From Marinospirillum insulare DSM 21763 (lineage in GTDB: Bacteria > Pseudomonadota > Gammaproteobacteria > Pseudomonadales > Halomonadaceae), in the NCBI RefSeq assembly GCF_000686905.1, contig NZ_JMLW01000004.1:1-64000 (forward strand): a DNA stretch of 64,000 nucleotides, given 5' to 3'. Positions 19,225-28,420 of the stretch are shown in pieces. A program made the position numbers and the translations under genes. The notes beneath the pieces were generated by a model. It saw nothing but the letters and a program-made list of their open reading frames with translations, searched no databases and was not told where the DNA came from. Numbering within the stretch: the stretch's first letter is position 1; every line of letters begins with the position of its first letter.

Positions 19225-21207
19225 ATGCAAAATGCCCTACTAAAAAATAACTCTCTACTATCTCAGTTAAAAACCCAATTGCGTGAAACAACACCACGCA
19301 TAGAAGGCCGCATTAAGGGCACTGACCGTGGTTTTGGTTTTCTAGAAACTGAAGATGGCAAAAGCTACTTTGTACCCCCACCCCATATGAAAAAAGTAAT
19401 GCACGGTGATGTGGTTAAAGCCGTTTTACATGAAGAAACTGACAACAAAGGCCAAGCACGTGAAACTGCTGAGCCAGAAGAACTCATTGAAATGGGTTTA
19501 AATCGTTTTATTGCTCGGGTACAAAAAGTACAAGGCAAGCTAGCAGTAGTGCCAGACCACCCAAGTATTAAACAAGCCATTAAAGGTAAAGCTGCAAATG
19601 GCCTAGATGAAAAAAACCTCACCGAGGGTGATTGGGTTGTCGCTAATTTAGAGCGCCATCCATTAAAACCTAACGACACCAGCTTTTTTGTTGAGGTAAC
19701 ACAGCTTGTTGCCAAAAGTGATGACCACTATGCGCCTTGGTGGGTTATTTTAGCGCGTCATAATTTACCTCGCGAACAACCTGTAATAGATGAAGACTGG
19801 ACTTTAACAGACCCAGAAGGCTTGGTTCGCCAAGATTTAACCTCAGACAACTTCTTTACCCTAGACAGCGAGTCTACTTTAGATATGGACGACGCTTTAG
19901 CCGTAACACCTCGTAGTGAGGGTGGCTGGGTATTAAAAGTAGCCATTGCTGACCCAACTGCTTATGTAGCAGAGGGTAGCGCGGCAGATCTTGAAGCTAA
20001 ACTACGGGCTTTTACACTTTATTTACCTGCTCGCACGGTCACCATGCTACCCAAGGTTTTATCTGATGACCTTTGCTCGCTGGTTGAAAACCAACGTCGT
20101 CCTGCTTTAGTTGCAACCCTCACCTTAGACGAGTCGGGTGCTCAACTAGGGTCAACAGAGTTTTCAGCTGCTTGGATAGAGTCTAAAGCTAAGTTGGACT
20201 ACTTAAAGGTATCAGATTGGTTAGAGGGTATAGGTGATTGGCAGCCTAGCTCACCAGACCTTGCCGAAGCTTTAAAAGCTCTCGAGGCTTTGGCTGCAGC
20301 ACGTTTGGCTTGGCGACATAATAACGCGCTAGTATTTAAAGACTTTCCTGATTACCGCTTTGTATTAGATGCCGATGGAAAACTGGTCGATATTGTTACT
20401 GAAGAACGTCGTGTTGGTCATAAAATGGTTGAAGAAGCCATGCTGTTAGCCAACGTTTGTGCTGCCAACTTCCTAACCGAAAAAGCAGGCCAGGGTGTTT
20501 ACAATGTTCACCAAGGTTTTGATTCAGAAAAAGTCGCTAGTGCAGTAGAGCTTATTGCTGAACAGGGTTTAACCTACCACGAAGAAGCATTTACCCCTGA
20601 AAACCTAGATACCTTGCTTGGTTTTAGGCACCTACGTCTTGCATTAGATAACTTAGAGTCTGGCTGGTTAGATGCACGCCTACGTCGTTACCAAGGTTTT
20701 TCTTTAGTGTCTATTCTACCTGGCCCCCATTTTGGCTTAGGTTTTCAAGGTTATGCCACCTGGACTTCTCCCATTCGTCGTTATGGCGATATGCTGAACC
20801 ACCGCATTATTAAAGCTATTCTAGCGGGTAAAACTCCGCAACCTATTGATGAGAGCTTGCCTGAACAACTAACTGCAGCGCGTAAAACTAACCGCTTGGC
20901 AGAACGTGAAGTTAAAGATTGGCTGTATGCACGCTTTTTAGAAGAAAAAGTAGGCGAACGTTTTGAAGCAGAAATATTTAATATTAACCGAGGCGGTATG
21001 CGTGCTCGTTTAATCGCTAATGGCGCTGCTGTATTTATTCCTGGTTCTTCCATTCATGCAGTTAAAGATGAAATTATGTGTGATGCAGATAATAGCTGGA
21101 TAAAAATTAAGGATGAAGTGCAATACCGTGTGACTGATAAAATTCAAATAGAGTTAACCGAGGTTAAAGTAGATCAACGTAGTTTAATTGCTCGCATTTC
21201 TGCCTAG
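19225..21207 (+). CDS. rnb: Exoribonuclease II
   Basis: RNase II degrades single-stranded RNA 3' to 5'. The 660-residue protein aligns along its full length with E. coli Rnb (644): cold-shock domain with GFGFLETEDGKSYFVPPP, a RNB domain with the catalytic aspartates in DSESTLDMDDAL (residues about 215-226), SPIRRYGDMLNHR, and a C-terminal S1-like domain with INRGGMRARL. It is single-gene, ending in a strong terminator shared with the convergent HD-GYP-like gene. Confidence 0.96.
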   Translation: MQNALLKNNSLLSQLKTQLRETTPRIEGRIKGTDRGFGFLETEDGKSYFVPPPHMKKVMHGDVVKAVLHEETDNKGQARETAEPEELIEMGLNRFIARVQKVQGKLAVVPDHPSIKQAIKGKAANGLDEKNLTEGDWVVANLERHPLKPNDTSFFVEVTQLVAKSDDHYAPWWVILARHNLPREQPVIDEDWTLTDPEGLVRQDLTSDNFFTLDSESTLDMDDALAVTPRSEGGWVLKVAIADPTAYVAEGSAADLEAKLRAFTLYLPARTVTMLPKVLSDDLCSLVENQRRPALVATLTLDESGAQLGSTEFSAAWIESKAKLDYLKVSDWLEGIGDWQPSSPDLAEALKALEALAAARLAWRHNNALVFKDFPDYRFVLDADGKLVDIVTEERRVGHKMVEEAMLLANVCAANFLTEKAGQGVYNVHQGFDSEKVASAVELIAEQGLTYHEEAFTPENLDTLLGFRHLRLALDNLESGWLDARLRRYQGFSLVSILPGPHFGLGFQGYATWTSPIRRYGDMLNHRIIKAILAGKTPQPIDESLPEQLTAARKTNRLAEREVKDWLYARFLEEKVGERFEAEIFNINRGGMRARLIANGAAVFIPGSSIHAVKDEIMCDADNSWIKIKDEVQYRVTDKIQIELTEVKVDQRSLIARISA

Positions 21208-21220
21208 ATTTTAAAGCAAA

Positions 21221-21257
21221 AAAAAGCCACTCAGATATAAAAACTGAGTGGCTTTTT
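21221..21257. terminator. Bidirectional intrinsic terminator between rnb and the HD-GYP-like gene
   Basis: A 14-bp perfect stem, AAAAAGCCACTCAG paired with CTGAGTGGCTTTTT, encloses a 9-nt loop. T-runs on both strands suit convergent genes. Confidence 0.93.
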
Positions 21258-21284
21258 ATTAAGGCTTTATTTTGGTTTTTTAAG

Positions 21285-22520
21285 CTAGCGCAGACCACGC
21301 ATAAATTCATCAACACTCGATAAATCAACTTTAATATTGACTCTTAACGCTTCAAAGCCCCACAGCTGTGATGGGTCCACTCTCACCCTTTCGGTTGGAT
21401 CACACACATACTTAACAGCAAAACCAGGCTCTTTCGTGCTATGTCTACGCGGTGAAGAGTGCATATTACCATCTGATTTTCTTATACTCGCCACCATGGG
21501 GACTTTAAAGTCAGACGTTCGACCTACCACTACGGCTAGCTCACCATTTTCTAAGCGCACATAAATGCCAGGTGGGTATAAACCTAATTCGTTAATAAAT
21601 AATCGGGTTAGCTTATCGTCAAACTTACTGCCACGCTGAGTAAATAAGTCACGGAGTGATTCTGTCAGCTTAATAGGGCCGCGATAAACTCTAGGGGTAA
21701 TCATTGCTGAGTAAACATCGGCTAAAGCAAGTATAAGTGCTTCTCGACGTATTTCTTCACCCTCTAGCTGCATAGGGTAGCCGCTGCCATCGAGCTTTTC
21801 GTGATGCTGCTCTACTAGCTGTAACCAGAGCTCATTTTCTACACCCGCTTCTTCTAATTGCCTTGCACTGAGCAATGGATGATTATTTACCAGTTTACGC
21901 TGCTGATCAGTTAAAGGCGTTTTCTGCTGATTCAAAGCTTTTTGGTAGGGGTTCATTGCCAAGTTGCTGGTTAAAGCTGCGGCTAGGGTGCTGATGCGAA
22001 CGTCTTGCGTGACTTGTAATCTTTCTAGTATAAGTTCAGTTAAAATAGCAATTTGCATGGGGTGGTGTACATGGTATTCAAAACGGTCAGAAAGGTGGAC
22101 CGCTCCCATGAGCGCATCGGCATCGTAGTTAACTAAACCTTGAATATGTGCTGCAATATCATAAACCTTACGTTCTACTCGACCCTCAGGCTGGATTCTT
22201 GAGAACTCCATTTCATTAAACAAGGTTTCTAGCTGAACACATAAATCATCAAATTCTGCAAAAGGGTTTACCCTGCCTTTAAAAACAAAAGGCTGTTTAA
22301 CTTTTTTATGCTTAGGGAAATGAGCTAGTTTAATTTTTCTTATTTCTTTAGAAAAATACCCCACCTGCTCCAATAGTTTTTTATACATATCTGATTGAAT
22401 AAGAGTACCCTTTTCAACCAGTTCTTGGCCGTCGGAATCACATATTTTATAAGGCGTAGGCTTGCCAACGACTAGGTCGTCCTGCTTTACCTTTAACAAT
22501 TCAAACTGCTTCGATGACAT
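21285..22520 (-). CDS. HD-GYP-like protein with degenerate HD motif
   Basis: HD-GYP proteins hydrolyse cyclic-di-GMP. From ATG 22520 the protein is 411 residues. An N-terminal DUF3391-like region (about 1-100) precedes the domain. The GYP signature is kept: HHEKLDGSGYP at residues 239-249 and LALADVYSAM after it. The expected HDxGK doublet is replaced by ALTSNLAMNP near 182-191, so the metal site is incomplete and phosphodiesterase activity is doubtful. A NHPLLSARQLEEAG helix is retained. It may act as a c-di-GMP-binding or interaction module. Single gene with its own terminator. Confidence 0.85.
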   Translation of the reverse strand: MSSKQFELLKVKQDDLVVGKPTPYKICDSDGQELVEKGTLIQSDMYKKLLEQVGYFSKEIRKIKLAHFPKHKKVKQPFVFKGRVNPFAEFDDLCVQLETLFNEMEFSRIQPEGRVERKVYDIAAHIQGLVNYDADALMGAVHLSDRFEYHVHHPMQIAILTELILERLQVTQDVRISTLAAALTSNLAMNPYQKALNQQKTPLTDQQRKLVNNHPLLSARQLEEAGVENELWLQLVEQHHEKLDGSGYPMQLEGEEIRREALILALADVYSAMITPRVYRGPIKLTESLRDLFTQRGSKFDDKLTRLFINELGLYPPGIYVRLENGELAVVVGRTSDFKVPMVASIRKSDGNMHSSPRRHSTKEPGFAVKYVCDPTERVRVDPSQLWGFEALRVNIKVDLSSVDEFMRGLR

Positions 22521-22704
22521 AATGTTTCTCAAAAATACATTGTAATGCCTTACATTAGACCTTTCGACTAGAAGGTGTCAATAGTAAGCATACTTATTTA
22601 CCTTATTTACAGGCCTTATACAATGGAGTTAACCAACTGAATTTTAAGTTTTTTTATTTAGTAATCACATAAATTGGTGATATAAAACCACGTTTTTTTG
22701 GTAC

Positions 22705-22740
22705 AAAAAAAACACCAGGTTTTTAATCTGATGTTTTTTT
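22705..22740 (-). terminator. Terminator of the importer operon
   Basis: Imperfect hairpin: AAAAAACA-C-CAG pairs with CTG-A-TGTTTTTT with one mismatch and a 9-nt loop. In minus-strand sense it ends in a T-run. It lies 27 bp past the hemerythrin-LivF stop. The rest of 22521-22766 holds no gene. Confidence 0.7.
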
Positions 22741-22766
22741 AGAGAGCTTCTACTAACAAATAAAGT

Positions 22767-24131
22767 TTACATTCCTAAATAGGCCTCGCGCACCTTCTCA
22801 TTACTAAGCAGTTCTTTACCCGTGCCTTGTAATACTACCTGCCCAGTTTCTAACACATAGCCTCTGTCTGCTAGTGCTAAGGCTTGGGATGCATTTTGTT
22901 CCACTAAAAAGATGGTCATGCCTTCATCTTTAAGCTCTCGCACGATTTCAAAGATTTCTTCAATGATTAAGGGTGCTAGCCCCATGCTAGGTTCATCTAA
23001 CAGTAGTAGGCGTGGTCTAGCCATAAGTGCACGGCCCATGGCTAGCATTTGCTGCTGCCCACCTGAAAGCTCACCTGCTAGGTTATAGCGTTTTTGCCTT
23101 AAAATAGGGAATTTGCTGTACACCCTTTCTATATCGTCTTGAATTTCAGTGCTTTTACCCCGTGTATAAGCACCTAGCAAAAGGTTGTCATAAACCGTCA
23201 TATCTTTAAAAACCTGGCGACCTTCTGGCACTTGAACAATGCCTTTACCTACGCGTTTATCTGCAGCTACTTTGGCTAGGTCTTCTCCATTAAACTGCAT
23301 CTGGCCTTTGTCCATTGGCTGTAGCCCAGAAATAGTCATTAATAAAGTAGACTTACCAGCACCATTAGCGCCCACTAAAGAGACAATTTCTCCTGCATTA
23401 ATGCTGATATCAACGTCATGCAAAACTTCAATTTGCCCATAAGAAGTCACTAGGTTTTTAATGGAGAGCATTTCCTGCCCTTCATGATGAGCCGTGACTC
23501 GTCCTGTATGCGCTAAACCTAAACCACCTAAACGCTCGGGTGTTAAACTTATAATTTTGTGGCGAAGGTCACGAAATTCTTCCCTAACCCTATCACCAAA
23601 GAGCGGGTCGTCCTGTTGGTCTCGAGCCGATAAAATACTATCCCAATCTTCATCGGTTAGTAGGTCTCTTGCTCTAGGAATAACCACACCTTCTTCTTTC
23701 TTTATGTGCTTACGCAAAGCTGCACTAAAGCGACTTAAACCATGACCAAAGGCTTCTCGACCATCTGGCCAATGAATCATGCAGTCTTTTAATAGTTGAC
23801 GTAACTCTTGAAGCTTTTCATGCCCTATCACATAACCTTTCTCTAGTTTTTCTAGCAAAGGTATCGATTCTGCAGACTTTTCTTTTAATAGTTGGTACAA
23901 GCGTATTTCGGTTGGCTGGCTGTGTACTCGGTTAGAAAAGTGTTGGATATAGTCAAAAATAGCTCCAAACAGCAGTTCATCGGGTAGGGCTGCATTGATA
24001 TTCATGTCCTGCTCTAGCAGGTCCATTAAATCAATAATACGCCATAAACCTTGGTGTTCACGAACAATAGTGCGAATGACTTGCTCACCACGTAAGCGAG
24101 TAGGCGCAACCTGATTTTGCTCTTGCGTCAT
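22767..24131 (-). CDS. Hemerythrin domain fused to LivF-type ABC ATPase
   Basis: Fusion of 454 residues from ATG 24131 (GGAGG site 8 nt upstream; the in-frame GTG at 24146 overlaps that site). N-terminal half: a hemerythrin-like four-helix domain with the ligand pattern, numbered from the GTG, His31, His69, His75, Glu80, His109, His147 and Glu151 (IREHQ-, HFSNRVHSQPTE, GHEKL, KHIKKEEG). C-terminal half (from about 226): a LivF ATPase with Walker A GANGAGKST, the ABC signature LSGGQQQ, Walker B LLLLDEP and the LivF end YLGM. It is the last gene of a five-gene importer operon. A di-iron oxygen or redox sensor on a transporter ATPase is the inference. Confidence 0.9.
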   Translation of the reverse strand: MTQEQNQVAPTRLRGEQVIRTIVREHQGLWRIIDLMDLLEQDMNINAALPDELLFGAIFDYIQHFSNRVHSQPTEIRLYQLLKEKSAESIPLLEKLEKGYVIGHEKLQELRQLLKDCMIHWPDGREAFGHGLSRFSAALRKHIKKEEGVVIPRARDLLTDEDWDSILSARDQQDDPLFGDRVREEFRDLRHKIISLTPERLGGLGLAHTGRVTAHHEGQEMLSIKNLVTSYGQIEVLHDVDISINAGEIVSLVGANGAGKSTLLMTISGLQPMDKGQMQFNGEDLAKVAADKRVGKGIVQVPEGRQVFKDMTVYDNLLLGAYTRGKSTEIQDDIERVYSKFPILRQKRYNLAGELSGGQQQMLAMGRALMARPRLLLLDEPSMGLAPLIIEEIFEIVRELKDEGMTIFLVEQNASQALALADRGYVLETGQVVLQGTGKELLSNEKVREAYLGM

Positions 24132-24148
24132 GTTATTTGCCTCCACGC

Positions 24149-24907
24149 TTAGCCACCTAAATAGGCAGCAATGACATCTGGGTTATTACGAATTTCTTCT
24201 GGTGTGCCTTCGGCCAGTTTACGGCCATAATTGAGCACTAATAGTCGGTCTGAAATTCCCATTACTAGCTTCATATCATGTTCAACTAACACAACTGTAA
24301 TACCTTGAGCAGCAATTTTTTTAATTAGCTCTTCTAAAGCTGCCGTTTCTGTGCCGTTTAAGCCTGCTGCGGGCTCATCTAGCAAAACCACCTTGGGGTT
24401 TGAAGCTAAAGCCCGCGCTATTTCTAAACGCTTTAATGCACCATAAGACATAGCTGAGGCATCGGTTTCTAGGTATTCACCACAGCCTACAAACTTCATA
24501 AGTTCTACCGCATGGTCACGGCAATCTTCTTCATCTTTTAGTAAAGAAGGTAGGCGTAGCATGGTGGTTAGAAAACTGCTTTTAAGCTGTAAGTGACGAC
24601 CTAACATGACGTTTTCTAAGGCTGTCATATTCATACAAATTTGCATTTGCTGGAAAGTACGGCACATACCACGTTCAGCAAGCTGGTTAGGTTCTAAACC
24701 TACTACCATTTCACCGTTAAGCTTAATTTCGCCTTGGGTGGGTGTGTAAATACCCGTTATTAAGTTAAACAGAGTGGTTTTACCTGCGCCGTTTGGGCCA
24801 ATAACTGAATAAATTTGCCCAGCATCAACACTAAAACTTAAGGCTTCAACTGCATGAACGCCACCAAAGGTTTTGCTTAACCCAGTTACCTCAATCAGAG
24901 CTGTCAT
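24149..24907 (-). CDS. ABC transporter ATPase, LivG type
   Basis: First ATPase of a branched-chain amino-acid-type importer (HAAT family), 252 residues. Walker A is GPNGAGKTT near residue 38, the ABC signature is MSYGALKRLEIAR (SYGALK instead of LSYGxQR), and Walker B is VVLLDEPAAGLN. The LivG/BraF-type insertion with ENVMLGRH is present. The start overlaps livM by 4 nt, and the hemerythrin-LivF fusion starts 17 nt after its stop. It works in the inner membrane with the two permeases. Confidence 0.93.
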   Translation of the reverse strand: MTALIEVTGLSKTFGGVHAVEALSFSVDAGQIYSVIGPNGAGKTTLFNLITGIYTPTQGEIKLNGEMVVGLEPNQLAERGMCRTFQQMQICMNMTALENVMLGRHLQLKSSFLTTMLRLPSLLKDEEDCRDHAVELMKFVGCGEYLETDASAMSYGALKRLEIARALASNPKVVLLDEPAAGLNGTETAALEELIKKIAAQGITVVLVEHDMKLVMGISDRLLVLNYGRKLAEGTPEEIRNNPDVIAAYLGG

Positions 24908-25911
24908 GCTTGTTCCTCCGATTTCTTACGCTTTCTTTCTGCTAACTTATTTTGCAGGGTTGGAAACAAACCTTTGGGCATAAAAATCATTGTCAGCATT
25001 AGAATTAAACCAAACATCATCATTTCAAGTTCTTGAAAATCAGCTAAAACTTGAGGCAGTAATTTCAAAACCACTGCACCTAAAATCACCCCAAAAGTTG
25101 AAGCCATGCCACCTAAAACCACCATGGTAATAAGCACTATGGATTGTTCAAAACTAGCAAGGTGAGGGGTAATAAACCCTGAGAAGTGGGCATAAATACT
25201 GCCCATTAAGCTGGCATAAACAGCAGAAACAACAAAGACGAGACTTTTATAGTAGGACGTATCAACACCCACTACACGCGCCGCTATTTCTGAACCATGC
25301 ACTGAACGCAGAGCACGCCCTATAGGTGAGTCAATAATATTTTCTGCTATCCAAACTGCAACAAGCAGTAGAAAACCAGCAAAGAAGTACCAAGCAACAT
25401 CACCACCAAACTCAATACCAAAAAGAGAGTACTGATTAAATGAGCTAAGCTCCCAACCAAAAATACTAAAAGGTGCAACGGACATTCCATCTGGGCCACC
25501 CGTCAACCAGCCTTCGTTGTTAATAATAATGGCAATAATAAAACCCATTGCCAAAGTAGCCATGGATAAATAATGGCCTTTTAATTTTAAAATTGGTCGA
25601 CCAACTAACCAAGCAAGCAAAGCAACAACGACTGCTGCAACTAGCATTGTTGGCAGGGGCGTCCAACCATAAGTGCCTGTCATAACAGCACTGAAATAAG
25701 CACCCACACCAAAAAAACCAGCATGGCCTAAGCTTATTTGTCCTGCAAAACCTACCAGCAAATTCAACCCAACAACGGTAGCTGCAAAAATGGCAATTTG
25801 CGTTGCTAAGTCATAGTGAAAGGGGTTGTTAAAAAATAATGGTAATAAGAGCACTATTACAGCCAAAACCACTAAGCCTTTTAAGCGCATTTGTAAAAAG
25901 TTTTTTAACAT
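24904..25911 (-). CDS. ABC transporter permease, LivM type
   Basis: Inner-membrane permease, 335 residues with about nine hydrophobic segments. The LivM signature is LLVGFAGQISLGHAGFFGVG (residues 51-70), and the EAA-like loop comes near GRALRSVHGSEIAARVVGVD. The end is MPKGLFPTLQNKLAERKRKK, a typical LivM tail. It overlaps livH by 1 nt and the downstream ATPase by 4 nt, indicating tight translational coupling. Substrate cannot be read from sequence: branched-chain amino acids, amides, urea or aromatic acids are all known for the family. Confidence 0.93.
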   Translation of the reverse strand: MLKNFLQMRLKGLVVLAVIVLLLPLFFNNPFHYDLATQIAIFAATVVGLNLLVGFAGQISLGHAGFFGVGAYFSAVMTGTYGWTPLPTMLVAAVVVALLAWLVGRPILKLKGHYLSMATLAMGFIIAIIINNEGWLTGGPDGMSVAPFSIFGWELSSFNQYSLFGIEFGGDVAWYFFAGFLLLVAVWIAENIIDSPIGRALRSVHGSEIAARVVGVDTSYYKSLVFVVSAVYASLMGSIYAHFSGFITPHLASFEQSIVLITMVVLGGMASTFGVILGAVVLKLLPQVLADFQELEMMMFGLILMLTMIFMPKGLFPTLQNKLAERKRKKSEEQA

Positions 25912-26786
25912 TAAACACGCTCCACTACACGGCTACCAAACAGACCACGAGGCATAAAGAACAACACTAGAAGTATCATTGAGAAAGCAACCGCATCTTT
26001 GTAGTCAGAAGAAATATAACCTGCTGTCATGGCTTCAACTATTCCTAGCAATAAACCACCAACAATTGCGCCTACACCGCTACCTAAGCCACCTAAGGCT
26101 GCAGCAACAAAACCTTTAAGACCTAGCATGATGCCTATGTCGTAAGAGGTAAAAGTAATAGGGGCAACAATAATTCCAGCTATCGAACCTAAAAGTGCCG
26201 ATAGCATAAAGGCCAGCATTAGCACCATTTGTGTACGTATACCAACCAAACGTGCTGCATCCTTATTCATTGAGGTAGCTAGAATGGCTTTACCTGTCAT
26301 GGTTCGGCTAAAGAACAAGACCAAAGCAACAACAAGAATAGCACCTATGCCAACCACCCAAAAACTTTGGCTATTTAGTACTGCACCAAAAGCATGAATA
26401 GGTTTATCGGTCGAAAAGTTTTTCATCACGTGGTATTGCTTGCCCCAAACTAGCTGGGCTACACCACGAATAAAAATAGATGCACCTATGGTAATAATAA
26501 TTAAGGTAACAACATCTGCTTTTTTAGCGGGTGCTATAGCAAAACGCTGTAAACAAATACCGATAACCCCTGCGAGCAACACTGCTAGAACTATGGAAAC
26601 AGGCATAGGTAATCCCATTCCAACAAATGAAACAGTAGCCATTCCACCAATCATTAAGAACTCGCCTTGGGCAAAGTTAATTACATGACTAGAGTTGTAA
26701 ATAAGGGTAAAACCCAAAGCGATTAGTGCGTAGGTCGCACCAATGGTGATACCAGTAAAAAGGTACTGAATAAATTCTGCAAACAT
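25911..26786 (-). CDS. ABC transporter permease, LivH type
   Basis: Inner-membrane permease, 291 residues with about eight hydrophobic segments. The family start is GITIGATYALIALGFTLIYN (residues 12-31), then SHVINFAQGEF. Near the end are GSGVGAIVGGLLLGIVEAM and FMPRGLFG. It partners with the LivM-type permease. It begins about 80 nt after the binding-protein gene, past a hairpin at 26811-26844 that may lower its expression relative to the binding protein. Confidence 0.93.
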   Translation of the reverse strand: MFAEFIQYLFTGITIGATYALIALGFTLIYNSSHVINFAQGEFLMIGGMATVSFVGMGLPMPVSIVLAVLLAGVIGICLQRFAIAPAKKADVVTLIIITIGASIFIRGVAQLVWGKQYHVMKNFSTDKPIHAFGAVLNSQSFWVVGIGAILVVALVLFFSRTMTGKAILATSMNKDAARLVGIRTQMVLMLAFMLSALLGSIAGIIVAPITFTSYDIGIMLGLKGFVAAALGGLGSGVGAIVGGLLLGIVEAMTAGYISSDYKDAVAFSMILLVLFFMPRGLFGSRVVERV

Positions 26787-26810
26787 GTTTTAAATCTCGC
26801 ACGACACCGT

Positions 26811-26844
26811 ACAGCCCCTTAAGCTGAAATTATTAAGGGACTGT
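26811..26844 (-). terminator. Attenuating hairpin between binding protein and permease genes
   Basis: ACAG-C-CCCTTAA pairs with TTAAGGG-A-CTGT around a 10-nt loop. There is no long T-run, so partial termination or mRNA 3'-end protection is more likely than a full stop. Such hairpins often raise binding-protein levels above permease levels. Confidence 0.6.
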
Positions 26845-26867
26845 AAACGGGCTGGTTTAGAGTTGAA

Positions 26868-28022
26868 TCAGTTGATCAGCTTCCACTTGCCATTTTTAAC
26901 TTCCAAAATACGGAAGGAATCAGCGCTAAGACCGTTGTGGTCTGTAGAAGACATGTTGAATACACCTGTTACACCTACATAACCCTGAATGCTTTCAAGT
27001 GCTTTGCGCACTGCTTCACGGTCAGTACTACCTGCTTTTTCAATGGCTTCAACTGCTAGCATTAGGCCATCATGTGCGTAACCACCAAAAGTAGAAACCT
27101 GCATATTCCAACGCTCTTCATAAAGCTTCTTATAAGAGGTTACTACAGCTTTTTGAGGGTCACTATTAGGTAGTGAATCAGGTACTAACAAAGGAGAAGC
27201 AGGTAAACGCAAACCTTCACCCGCATCACCTAGTAAATCTAGGAAACGGTCAGAAGCTACACCATGCGACTGGTAGAAAGGTAGATCTATACCTAACTGA
27301 GCATAGTTACGTGTAACAATGGCAGGCGATTGACCAAAACCAAAGTTAAATACTGCTTCTACACCTGGAGTGTTACGAATACGCGTTAACTGGGCAGTCA
27401 TATCGGTATCAGAAGGGCTGTAGGTTACATCAGCTACAATTTCCATACCCATTTTACCAACCAGGGCTAGGGTTTGCTCACGACCCGAACGGCCAAAACC
27501 ACCCGTTCCTGAAATTAAGCCAATCTTAGTAATACCATGGCTTTTCATGTCTTGTAAGACACGTTCTGCTGCTGCACGGTCAGACTGAGGCGTTTTAAAT
27601 ACCCACTTTTTAACTGGGTCAGTAATTACTACAGCACCCGCTAAAGAGATAAAAGGCATACGCGCCTGCTCAATTAAAGGCACAGCAGCCATGGTTGCAC
27701 CTGTAGTACTACCACCAACAATGATATCAACACGGTCTGAACGAACTAGGCGACTAGCAAAGTTACGCGCAGCCGATGCATCACCAGCATCATCGTAGTG
27801 AACTAATTCTAAAGGACGACCAATAACACCACCCACAGCATTAATACGTTCTACGTACAATTCTAGGGTTTTTAGTTCAGGGTCACCTAAGAAAGAAGCA
27901 GGGCCAGTTACAGATAGGAAGGATCCAATTTTAATTGGCTCAGCAGCTTGAGCACCAGTAAAGATACTTGCTGCCAAGGTTGCGGCTAGAAAGCCCGCAC
28001 GACGTAAGATTTTCTTACTCAT
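26868..28022 (-). CDS. ABC transporter periplasmic binding protein, LivK/HAAT type
   Basis: Solute-binding protein of the importer, 384 residues. A Sec signal (SKKILRRAGFLAATLAASIF, cleavage probably after GAQA) is followed by EPIKIGSFLSVTGPASFLGDP, the usual start of family 4 periplasmic-binding proteins. The core has INAVGGVIGRPLELVHYDDAGD and GGSTTGATMAAVPLIEQA. The nearby PaaX-type regulator suggests an aromatic acid such as phenylacetate as substrate, but this is inference from position. First gene of the operon; promoter in the 28023-28420 gap. Confidence 0.92.
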   Translation of the reverse strand: MSKKILRRAGFLAATLAASIFTGAQAAEPIKIGSFLSVTGPASFLGDPELKTLELYVERINAVGGVIGRPLELVHYDDAGDASAARNFASRLVRSDRVDIIVGGSTTGATMAAVPLIEQARMPFISLAGAVVITDPVKKWVFKTPQSDRAAAERVLQDMKSHGITKIGLISGTGGFGRSGREQTLALVGKMGMEIVADVTYSPSDTDMTAQLTRIRNTPGVEAVFNFGFGQSPAIVTRNYAQLGIDLPFYQSHGVASDRFLDLLGDAGEGLRLPASPLLVPDSLPNSDPQKAVVTSYKKLYEERWNMQVSTFGGYAHDGLMLAVEAIEKAGSTDREAVRKALESIQGYVGVTGVFNMSSTDHNGLSADSFRILEVKNGKWKLIN

Positions 28023-28420
28023 TATTTTTATTCTCCAAGCTTGGGGTAGTGACTACCCTCATTTATTTTTGTTTCCAAATACAGCTTACAGCAATTATTT
28101 TTTAAACATGTATCACTTAGCTCTAACACTAAAAGTAACTGACTTAGGTACCTAGCCAGCTAATATTTAGAATCAGAACCACTCCCGGCTCATTTAGCCA
28201 TCAAATGAATCAAAAAAAGTGACACATTTGATGAGCTATATCAAAAACTATTGTATCACGACCTGCATGTCAACCAGTTTTGCCGCTAAAAATCAGCCCA
28301 CAAAACCTAACATATGTCATGAAAATAGCTTAAGGCTTGATATATAAAGGTTTACCTCTTGTTAAAGCGCGGCATAATAGGCCAACCCTCTTTTTCCCTT
28401 TGTATAGAATTTTTGAGTGT
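28023..28420. promoter_or_regulatory. Divergent promoter region with candidate PaaX-type sites
   Basis: The 398-bp gap between the binding-protein gene and the PaaX-like gene carries no coding sequence I can support. It holds TTGAT-N7-ATCAA at 28228-28244, flanked by TGAATCA (28206-28212) and TGTATCA (28252-28258). Read on the minus strand these are TGATACA and TGATTCA, which resemble the TGATTC half-sites known for PaaX. Two divergent operators or promoters are likely; exact start sites were not assigned. Confidence 0.45.

Noticed and set aside
28337-28420. Longer N-terminus for the PaaX-like regulator
   Set aside because: The added 28 residues are not PaaX-like and ATG 28421 gives the normal family length.
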